From positions 15,844-79,843 of the forward strand of contig QLIY01000577.1 in NCBI GenBank assembly GCA_003260075.1: a stretch of 64,000 nucleotides of DNA, read 5' to 3'. Position 1 is the first letter of the stretch, and every line of letters starts with the position of its first letter. Below the pieces are notes generated by a model. The model searched no databases, was not told the DNA's origin, and saw only the letters and a list, made by a program, of their open reading frames with translations. A program made the position numbers and the translations under genes. Shown one piece after another: positions 40,866 to 50,500 of this stretch. The DNA is from Phallusia mammillata. Taxonomy: Eukaryota > Chordata > Ascidiacea > Phlebobranchia > Ascidiidae.

Positions 40866-43800
40866 TGGCAAGAAATTACAGTCGCACACGCCGATTTTAT
40901 AGTCGCGCGGCGCGACCGCGCTACCACATTTTTGCACCCCTGAAATAAACATATTAAATGTTTGGCTAAACCTAAATTAAACAATACATTAACAATACTA
41001 GAATGTGTACATAAAATACCTGATAAACATGACATCATCAGACGATTCTCCATTAGCAGGTTCAACAGATATGTTTTGCTGGCAATTTGTGTCTGATGAA
41101 GATGAAATTTCTATGACCTCTTTAGGGGCAGATACTCTAGGCTCTTTTCTTATTCTGGGTCTCCTTCAAAAGGAAACAGGATTTCACATTTACTTTAAAA
41201 GACATCATTTCATTTGAATAATGTGGGATCAGCAATGCAATCAGTACAGTTAAATAATCACTTTAAAAAAACATACCAAATACACACAAATTTTCTTTTT
41301 TAAAGCAGTGTTTTAGTCATTTAAACAAACCTTTTTTTCTTGGGCTTGTATGATCTGTGAGTTGCCAGTGGTGGATCAATTGGTAATCTTAAAATAAATA
41401 TCATTGTCTGCTAAGCTTTAACAGGAAACAGGTCCACATCAAAAACTTACAATGCATCATTCCAAACAAATGGATTCCGATGTTCACGTTGCTGTCGAAC
41501 TACCCCTTTCAAAAACAGGTAAAAAGTTTGATTCTACGCACAATAAAAGTAGAACAATCTTTTTTCTTACTTTGTGATGGTTCAGATTCATCTGAGGCAG
41601 AGTAACGGACATTTCTGAATAAATTTTAAAAAATGGTATTCACAATAACTTTTTAAATAAACAATGACTGGTCATTTTAATAAATGATTGCCAATTGAAA
41701 TGTGTTAGAACTTACAGCTAGGAAGAGCAGACTTACTGGTCATATGATGAAATGTCATGAGGTGAGCGAGCAAAAGATAAGAACTCATTAATGAACTGAT
41801 CTGTTAAGTGTTGTAGATATGGTTGAATTTCATCATAAAACTCCTCTGAAGTTATGCCACAAGTGGTGACACATGAAATAATAAGATCACGAATTCGGTT
41901 AACAATGAACCTGCAGATAAATAAGTTGATTTCATAATTTGAAAACAAGTTATGATGAGCAGCTTTCATTGATTACAAAAAACAACATATAAAACACTGT
42001 TTCTAGAGCATTTACAATTACAATATTTTACTTGGTTAAATCCAAAACAAAATTAGTTCACATATTGCAAAACAAGTACATACATGTTGACACATGTCAA
42101 TCTTTGTTTATAAATATACTTTCTGGTTTTAGCTTTGGCTGTGAATTTCTGGATGATGAAATCCTTATTATTATTGCGAAAAAGCGATTTAAAAGCCAGT
42201 TTTTATTTCCCATGTGATGATCTTTTATGTCATGTTAGACACATTTTACCTAATTTCCTTTATAATTGTTGTTAAGTTAATTTTTAAGGTCCTGGTTACA
42301 TGCTACGCATTTATTCATAAGATATTTAAAAGCTTAGTCATACTCATACATATTATTGGCACCAAACAGAACAATCAGTTCTCTTCGAAGCCATGGAATG
42401 AGACGATGCAGTTGTGGGCGATTCCGTCGATAAAACTTGGATGAAATGTCACGAGTCTGTTTGTTGTTGTTTACATTTGAAATCTAAATCAAATACATAA
42501 ATGTCACAACCACCATTTTATTAATTTCTTATAACATTAATCCCTTGTTTAAAGTACACACCCTATATTGTTGTTAAAATATCTAGACTCCCCACTCACC
42601 CTTTGACCATTCCTATAATACCAACGCCGTTGGCGAATTACATCCACATCAGTAGATGCAATGAGAGCAGCGCGGTTGTTCTCTTGTCTTGCACGTACAT
42701 GTTGTCGAAACTCATTGAAACTATTTGCTATCATCATTTCAGTCACAGATGCAGTAAACCTAAGTAAGCATTAGATGTAGTTTGCAAATTACATGGAAAA
42801 CTTCCAATACAAAGTTACCAACCTTTGATGCAAAGTTTCAACAAACTGTTGCCTTGTTTCAGGAACATCAAATTGATCATAATTGTCATTATCTTTTATG
42901 TTATAAATGATTGATCGGAATGGTGTCTTGCACAGGGGACATTCAGCCTTAAAAAGAACTCGGATTAAGAAAAAAGGTTGTTATTGAAAAATCAAATAAA
43001 ACAAATGGCCCTACCTTAACTTTTGACCACTCTTTTAAGCAACTGAAGCAAAATGCATGAAAACATGCATTTGTCAATGCCTTATTGTCTGGAGGAGCAA
43101 GACATATGGGACACCTAAATAATAAATATATATACATCACATTAGGGGCCGTTAATTTTTTTTTATTTTTTTTTTATTGTTTGCACGTCTTGGTTTTTGA
43201 AATGAACTTTGATCATGGTTCCAACATGGCAACCCAAAGCAAAAATGTAAATGGGCACAAAAGATAATGATTAGAAGTCAAATGATGGTTTGTTTTAGTA
43301 ATTTGGTGGCACATGTTCAGCTTTTAAATAAAGACTGTCTTAAACTAACTTGCTTTGCTCCGGGTTCATATGCTATTTAAACATAAAAAATAAAAACTAT
43401 GCAATAATGAGGTTATTTGTAATATTTCTAAATGAACAGAAAAAATTACTTATTCAAACAAGGATAAAAATTGATAGTATTTTGACATTGACAAAAGGTT
43501 TTTCGAAGCTACAATACAGCATGCTTTTAACAACCACACCACCAATAAATGTATGGTCCTCATTCAACGTGGAAACAACAACATCCATATAGGAAGTGTT
43601 AAACTTATTTAACCATTATTATTACTGTGGGAAATATTGACTTAACAAGTTACAAAAACTGTTCACACCATATTTGGTAAAATAGATTATGCAAGTTTTT
43701 TTTGCCAAATTATAGCCCTTGGTTTTCAATTTAAAATCCCTTTTCATGTTTCCCCCCCCCCAGTTTTTTTTGCCAAATTATAGCCCTTGGTTTTCAATTT

Positions 43801-44663
43801 AAAATCCCTATACACTAACTTTTATTATGCCAATGTCACATATTCTGGAAGGTTTCATGTTTATGTGTAACACTTTGTTTATTTTTGGGGAGAATTAAAA
43901 CAAAATTTTTACTAGAATAATAATTTCGCAACTTTCAGCTTGCGGAAAGCAAGTGATAGCAGCCAAGAGTGGACAATCGAAGTGCCTTTGGTGCAAAATG
44001 TCGGCACGCAAACCAAAAAATTGGCATGTAAAATATGTATTTTTTAATTCATGCATGCAGCTGCCATATTCTGCATACTGGCCAGATTGGAAAGAATGGC
44101 CTGCGCGGGGGATGTATCCTCTGCCGGGTAGGCAAGTTATATAAAAAATGTTTTCTGTCTGAACTATCCACAAAGAAAGAAATTCAATTGCAAAAATTGT
44201 TGAATCGTTATGAAAATTTGTGCAGTTCACTAGAGCATCTGCGTGTGCAATAGAGTAAAACTGAAGATTCATAGTGTTTATTTTTGTTGTTCTTTTTGTT
44301 AGATAGTCTTTTTAGGTGTTACATACAGTGAAACAAGTTGCGTTAATCAGTAAATCCACCTGTCAATCAAAAATCATTTAATCCACGCAGAAAATTGTAA
44401 TTCCGCGCAAATGTTTTGACAAAAAAAATATCCTCCGCACAAAAAAAAACTTTCCAATCTGGCATACTGGCAGGTGGCAGAGTCATATGCATTAAATCTG
44501 ATTCTATTTTAGACCCAAAATACATTCACACATTTTTTACAGGAATGCACAGCACACTCTTAACAAACCTGTCTGAGTCAGAAGTGTCACTTGACAATTT
44601 TTCAGGTGTCTTTTCGTTGTTGTTAGCTTTGGGCCCTGATCCAGGTGACTTTGTACTTTCCAT
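35789..44663 (-). CDS. TOPORS: TOPORS-like RING E3 ubiquitin/SUMO ligase
   Basis: Thirteen minus-strand exons: 44569-44663, 43015-43114, 42823-42947, 42600-42759, 42350-42483, 41737-41910, 41571-41614, 41451-41505, 41331-41387, 41020-41163, 37459-37575, 36528-36607, 35789-36024; 506 residues, all phases consistent. The RING follows residue 32: CPICLAPPDNK, CFHAFCFSCLKEWS, ECPLCKTPF. Then come the family's own blocks: RRWYYRNGQR, LHRLIPWLRRELIVLFG and FINEFLSFARSPHDISSYDQ. Hydrophobic-Ser-acid stretches VIEISSSSD and YVTISSNDEDE are SUMO-interaction motifs. The C-terminus is basic/Ser-rich (RRRPQKVRRRSRKHSRG). In vertebrates TOPORS binds topoisomerase I and p53 and acts as both ubiquitin and SUMO ligase in nuclear speckles; the human protein is about twice as long, the difference being the RS tail. 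Introns hold two hAT elements. The 37186-37302 exon is an assembly copy of 37459-37575. Confidence 0.92.
36202..36442. repeat. Duplication of about 110 bp in a TOPORS intron joined by C10
   Basis: TTCACATATGTGATATGC occurs at 36199 and 36327, separated by C10 at 36317-36326, with several single-base differences. Confidence 0.8.
36788..37085. repeat. Duplication in a TOPORS intron, small contig between two C10 runs
   Basis: TTGTTGAATATGTTAGGTTA at 36793 recurs at 36977 after C10 (36967-36976). The second copy is about 100 bases long and ends at another C10 (37076-37085), so it is a short free piece placed between two fillers. Confidence 0.8.
37086..37615. repeat. Duplicated TOPORS exon and flanks joined by C10
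   Basis: AATATCGAAAAAATATAATC begins both 37086 and 37359; the copies are about 265 bp and C10 lies at 37349-37358. Each has the same 117-base exon with intact splice sites (37186-37302 and 37459-37575) and a few differences, mostly silent. Counting both would put the same 39 residues in the protein twice; I read one exon. Confidence 0.82.
37685..38273. mobile_element. hAT-type element with TAGTGATGCACCG ends
   Basis: Starts TAGTGATGCACCG and ends CGGTGCATTACTA, an inverted repeat with one mismatch. Flanks are GTTTTGTA on the left and GTTTTATA on the right, an 8-bp duplication with one later change. Internal sequence is rich in TTCGG and CCGAA. It lies in a TOPORS intron on the opposite side of filler runs at 37938-37947 and 38134-38144, so the true length (589 bp as written) is uncertain. 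No transposase. Confidence 0.8.
37834..38040. repeat. Duplication inside the hAT element joined by C10
   Basis: The string around CGAAGTCACTTTCACAATGC occurs at about 37839 and 37952, with C10 at 37938-37947 between them. The second copy carries an extra TTTTGTAAAC-like insertion. Confidence 0.72.
38685..39080. repeat. Overlapping duplications joined by two C runs
   Basis: CACTAGGTGCACTGATTTAT is at 38689 and 38920. A 54-base scrap (38854-38907, starting ATAATTTTTGTAGGGCC) lies between C runs at 38842-38853 and 38908-38920 and is a copy of 39351-39400. The extra Cs beyond ten match Cs that precede the same strings in their other copies. Confidence 0.78.
39312..40942. mobile_element. hAT-type element with perfect 8-bp target duplication
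   Basis: Left end CAGGGGTGCAAAACTTTTTC, right end ...ATTTTTGCACCCCTG; subterminal GGTAGCGCG is also mirrored. The same 8 bases, AAATAAAC, flank it at 39304-39311 and 40943-40950. It sits in a TOPORS intron. It includes an internal end-like GTTTTGCACCCCTG (39571-39584), a duplication (40146-40773) and two filler runs, so the real element is shorter than 1631 bp. A segment near 39595-39680 with GGGTTCGAATCCCAC resembles a tRNA T-arm. No transposase frame. Confidence 0.88.
40146..40773. repeat. Duplication of about 240 bp joined by C10, then a 92-base C run
   Basis: GGTGTGGGAATGGATTTTAT at 40146 recurs at 40531 after C10 (40520-40529). The copies are identical up to TGATCCAC, where the second runs into 92 Cs (40774-40865). 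Confidence 0.82.
43698..43808. repeat. Duplication of about 45 bp joined by C10
   Basis: CAGTTTTTTTTGCCAAATTA-type sequence at about 43695 recurs at 43762 after C10 (43752-43761); it continues differently (CCCTTTTCATG against CCCTATACACT). Confidence 0.75.
43930..44253 (+). CDS. Possible small gene inside a TOPORS intron, not recognised
   Basis: Plus-strand frames suggest two exons: one with SGQSKCLWCKMSARKPKNWH ending at a possible donor near 44031, and one with NGLRGGCILCRVGKLYKKC, then a helix-like KKEIQLQKLLNRYENLCSSL ending in a stop at 44253. Two CxxC pairs could bind zinc. The exact acceptor and phase between them could not be made to fit neatly, so this may be a decayed copy or chance. 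No name is offered. Confidence 0.25.
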
Positions 44664-45655
44664 TTTGATAATTGAAGTTAATCTGTGCTACATATTTACC
44701 TAAAGTGTTTCCTGTTCTATACAAACTTTAGGTGTTTAATAAGTATCTATTGTGCCAGTGTCAACTGTTTATAAACTGAGAGCTACAACATGATCCAGAC
44801 TATTGTATTGTTATGCAAGTGCGTTACAAAGTTGTTTCGCTATTTTTAGACAAAGTTGTCATCAGTCAATATTTATTTACAGTCAAAATTTAATCAAACG
44901 AATCCAAATTTTAGATTTTAGTTCGCAACAGTTAATATTTCAATTTTTGCTGTAGATAACAACAAGACAATAACATGTTCAATATCCCTGAACTGTACTA
45001 CAAAGTTTTCGTTCATTGTACGTTTAATTCTAATCGAGTTTTGCAATATATTTTTGATAACTTATTTTACAAATTACATGTGAACAAGTTGTGTGCGGTG
45101 CGTTAAATAATTTTGCGATAATATTATAAAAAAAATTATTAACCGTAAATTCGTCAAAAGCAATATTACTTTTTTTAACATTTACAATTTGAGGTATTTC
45201 CGGATGCGTTAAAGTATGTGTTTTTTTCGCGGGAAAATGAGTTGAGGTGATTGGTACCTGTTAAACATTCACAACATTTGTGTGTTGCTCACAATTGTGC
45301 CTTATGCCTTTCGAATTATGATTTATGACTAATAAACAACAGCGTGTAGAGGATGTATTCCTATTTTTTCTGCATTTGAAGGTCAGATGTTGCATTTTTT
45401 TCTGTAATCCATTAAAAATCAATAAACAAGCAAAAATATATACTTGTGGTTGTGACTTGTGAGTCTTGTGACATGGTTACATGATATGATAATAATTCTA
45501 TGCGATCATGAAAGATCTACACTTTATTATCGTTTAAAATGTCTATTTTTTTAATCTTTTTACGTTCAAATAAAAAAATGCAACTGTTTTTCAGATTTTT
45601 CTTTATTAAGCACTGTTAGATTTTAATAAGGTTTGTTTGAATTCCAACTCACAAA
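44664..45655. promoter_or_regulatory. Shared upstream region of TOPORS and UHRF1
   Basis: The TOPORS start codon (44663, minus) and the UHRF1 start codon (45656, plus) are 992 bases apart and face away from each other, so both promoters lie here. The sequence is AT-rich without an obvious TATA box or repeat boundary near either start. Shared control is plausible inference; untranslated first exons could occupy part of the space. Confidence 0.55.
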
Positions 45656-47475
45656 ATGTGGATCCATGTTCGAACAATGGATGGTAAAAGAAGTGAACAG
45701 ATTGATGGAATATCCAAACTTACAAAAATTGAGGATATAAGGGAAATTGTGGAAGATAAATTTGGTGTTATTCAGAAAGCACAAAGGTTATTTTTTCGAG
45801 GAAAACAGGTAAACTGGGCAAAAGCTTCCATGTTTGATTGCACTCAGTCGAATATTATGCCCAACTTACATTTCCTCTTTAGTTGGAGAATGGATACAAG
45901 TTATTTGACTATGATGTGTGTCTAAATGACATAATTCAACTTGTTGAGAGGAAGCCAATCTTAGCAGAGGTAATGCACATTTTCTGTCATTAGTGCTAAG
46001 ATGAGTTTAGTTCGCTCGATGATAAAAACATAGCAACATATTTGCAATAAAACAATCACCAAGCCAGAAACAGCTTCAGAACATATTAAACATGGTATCT
46101 GCCAGTATAAAAGCAGTGGTGTATTAACAGAACTGGACCAAAAAATTATTGAGCATGGTGTTTAAAATTACTGTCTTCATTAGCTTGGGGCAATAGTTCG
46201 TTCATGTTTGGTCCAAAAGGATGTATAATGCAACCTTGACATCTGAACCACAATAGTACAACAATAAGAATTTAAGCTCTAATTTCTGGCTTGGTGAATA
46301 TTTTGACATGTTTTAACAAGCAAAACAACATATCTCAGTTGCAAACTTGCCTTATGTGTTTTTAAACTATGTTACATTTCATGTTTCAAATTAAAATATC
46401 CGAATCTTTTTTTACCATGAGACATGAATGTATTTTTTAGATATACAACTGATTGTTTTATTGTTAAGGTGCCAGAAAATTCTAGTGAAAAGACTGGCCA
46501 AACACTATCTGATACAGATAGCGGTATCGAATCCATAGACCCAAATCTGAAGGCAAATAATTCAAACAAGGTAAAATTGCAACCATTGTATTAAGGTTTG
46601 CTGTTGTTTACTTTGCTGTAAATAATAATGAATACTTGGTAATATTATTGTTTCTTAAAATTTGTATTTGGTGATAGCATAGTATTCTAATATTTATAAA
46701 AATGATAAAAAGCACTTCGAAACCTAATTAAGTATCACATCAACATCAACATACCTTTTTTCAGCCAAACGCTGAGGAAAGCAGTTCCAATTTGTGTTCA
46801 TTGTACAAGGTATTATGCTTTTAAATCCATGTAAAACACTTTGAACATGAACTTTGGTAAATTCCCCAAAATTTATTACCGTATATACTCGCCGATAGGT
46901 CGTGCCACCGTATAGGGGAATAGTTTTGTGTTAAAAAAGTGTAATTTATAGTTGACTCGCACATAAGTCGCACTGAAAATCTAGGGATTTAAAAGGCCCT
47001 TTCCCTAGCTTTTTTGCATTAATAACTGGTGCAATTGGTTGTTTTTTAGCATTGAATTACATTGCATTAAAACCGCAATACTATGTTTTCTCAACAAAAC
47101 GGGAAAATCCAACGCACGCTGAGTCGTCGCATGTGCATGTGCGCTCATGAAACTGTCTCGCATTGGTATGTGCGTGCACGAGCGCATGCACCCGTATTCG
47201 ATAGCACATTCCCACTACAATTCGCGTCTATAACGTGCACCCTTAATTTTTTATTGAAAATTAGTATAAAATTTTGCGCGTTAGACTCAAATACTATATA
47301 CGGATCTGTTCATAAGTTTAATGGTGAAAATAACGGCCCAAATAGATAAAGCATGTCGCTTTTTACATCTATTTGGGCCGTTATTTTCACCATTAGACTC
47401 AAATAAATATGTTATATCCACCCAATAAGCCGGAAAATACGGTACTTGCAATAGCCGAAAACTTTTAATTTTGTT

Positions 47476-47572
<97 letters not shown>

Positions 47573-50500
47573 AGCGGATAGGTCGCACCTATATTTTTTT
47601 TTAAAGTATAAGGAAAAAAGTTGCGACCTATCCGCGAGTATATATGGTATAAACTAAAATTACTATTGTGTCTAAAAAATGTTACAACCAAAAATAATGG
47701 GACATACACTGACTGAAAGTGTAAAAAGTTATGATAGTGTCTGATTTCATTGTCTACATATGAATGCAAATATTTAAAATGATGTTGCCAAAATTTTTAT
47801 TAGATCAATGATCTTGTTGATGCACAAGATACTGATACCGGGGCATGGTTTGAAGCAAAAATAAAAACCATTCAACAAAAGAAAGCATCAGCAATTGATT
47901 CATCCAACAAAGAAAATACTGAAATCAATGACATGACTATTTTATATTGTGTTCAATTTGATGAGTATGTGAACTTTTTTACAAGTTTAGCATCTGTGTA
48001 TGACACATTATTGTTGAGATTTTACACAAGTAAACATAATTTATTTACAAGTAATTTTGCAGTTATGAAGATGAAGAGAGACAACTTGAAATCAATCAAA
48101 TTCGCCCCCGTGCCAGAAAGTTATTGGAATGGAATGATATTAACATTGAAGACAAAGTGATGGTGAATTACAACATGGACAAACATAATCAGCGAGGATT
48201 TTGGTATGATGGAATAGTTCTTCAAAAGGTAAGTGAGCCAAAATGTTTGGTTGACCTTTCTGTTCATGACTAATGATAAAAATGTTTGCAGAAAATTCGA
48301 AGAAACAAAAGCAAAGAACTTGTTGTTCGCTTGTTGTTGGGGTATGTGATTTTCAGAGAAAGCCAGTAGTTTATTTTTAGCTGTTAAATTGCGTAAACCA
48401 ACTTACTAATAACTAATCATAAAAAACATCAAATCCAAAGTTTGATTTTATGATAAAGGAACCAGTGTTTTTTTGACAAACAAGTAAACAGATGGTCGGA
48501 TAATGAACAATTTTAAAGTTGTCTTCAAAATGTTAAAAGCAGCATTTTAAATCCCTAATTATAATAAACCTTTCTTGAACTGGGTTATTGTCTAACTCGG
48601 AAAAAACTCGAGGTATGAATGATCTGTAATGTTTTTTAACCCACTTCGTTTAATTTGCATTTTGCAACAGCAATTTCGTGCATAAAACCATTTAGCTGTT
48701 ACATACTGATTTTTAACAGCTGCTTACAGTTGACTATTTGTTACACTGCTCTACTGCTTACAACACTGACTGCTTAACATCATAATCGCATCTTTGTTCA
48801 AGTCACGTTGGTTTTGAAATGTGTTTTCAGCCAAACACAATTGCATTTGTAGTCACACCATTGATCGAACAGACATCGGTTGAAACGTAACAATTGTAAA
48901 TGTTTCAAAATAAATGGGCATTTTTAATGCAACATGAACATGATGACTAACGTTATAGTATTTGGCGCAATAAGAGTTAATAAATTGACGATTCCTAAGC
49001 CAAATTTACTGTCAGCTTGCAAAGCTCTGCAATGGCCTAAACTTGACCCAAGGCAATAGGAAAATCACCACCTTCAACAAAAGTTCTTTTTGTTAGGCGT
49101 TTATAGAGTAATATTCAATTACTCTTCAGGACTTTATAAATTGTTTTCTCATTTCACATTGTGTGAAATTAATTAAAGAAACAAAAAGCAAGTGGTGAAT
49201 GTGTTAAATTGTTGTTCTAGACCTGGAAAGGAATTGGAACCGTGCACTATTGTGTTTGTAGAAGAGATATTTGTGATTGAAAAACCTGGGTTTGAAAGTG
49301 GTCCCGTTCTACCAGATGTGAAACGTAACAGCACCATTTTTTCATAATTTTTTTTGTGGGCAAGTATAAATTCTGTTTGTGCAGGAAAAACTGAGAAGGA
49401 GCCTGATTGTGGTCATTGCAATGATAATCCTCGCCGGAAATGTAAAGAATGTGGTTGCAATGTGTGTGGTGAGAAAAAGGACTTTGATAAAACACTTCTC
49501 TGTGATGAATGCAACTTGCCCTTCCACACATTCTGTCTTGACCCACCTCTGGACAGTTTGCCTGAAGAAGATGACTGGTAAATATAATTTCTAAACAATA
49601 GTACATTACGTTGTTCAAACACGGATTAGTATTTGGTATTTTGAGTAGATTTGGGGATATTATGCCCCAAATACTTTTCGGCAGGGATTCTTCTTGTGGT
49701 TTCTTTTCCTGTCAAAACCCACCCTCTGTGGTTAGATTATAGGGCCCCCTCGACTGGTTCCCCCAACGTCCCACCCCCAGTCGGGTTTACCCACAATGTG
49801 CCAACCTCACTTTTTTGTGAGCCCCAGACACTTAAACGCCTTGTAATGACGGTGTAGCTGCAGCGCGTTTTGGCTCTCATCCACCAATTGTGCCCGACAC
49901 TTTTATGCGCTCAATAAAATTTTAAAGTTGCGCAGCTATTTCCGGCTTGGTGATTGTTAAGTGCAATTGTGTCGCTATGTTGTCTTTCACCAAGCGAAAT
50001 AAACTCAACTCAATTTATGGACTTAAAATGCTTAGTTGTCAGGCGTTTTAGAAAATTATCCTGCCTTCATCAAGGATAAGTTACATAAAGCATAAAACTT
50101 GCCAGACCTTAAATCATCTAACTTTTGTTTGTACATGTACATGTTTTCAGTATTTGCTGATGAATATTACAGCCCAAACAAACATGAAAAGTGACATGCT
50201 TTATTATTCAAACGTTTCAGCAATTACTCATGTTTTTAGTATTAAATCATTAACATTTTTACTGATGCAAAAATTATGAAACCTTTACAGGTTTTGTCCC
50301 TTGTGCAGACATGACAACAGTAAAATAATTGAGGCAGGAGAAAGATTAAAAGAAAACAAAAAGAAATCTAAAATGAAGTCATCAACTTCTGAAACACAAA
50401 GAGATTGGGGAAAGGTATTGCTTTCTGGTTCAAAAACATGACATCCTTGTAGCAATGGTCACCACTATTAGACCTATTTTCTCTCTATATAGTGTACAAA

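Noticed and set aside
40653..41065. Long polyglycine and polyproline frames over C/G runs (also near 1456-1828 and 47287-47769)
   Set aside because: They are translations of homopolymer filler; flanking residues are intron or exon of other genes.
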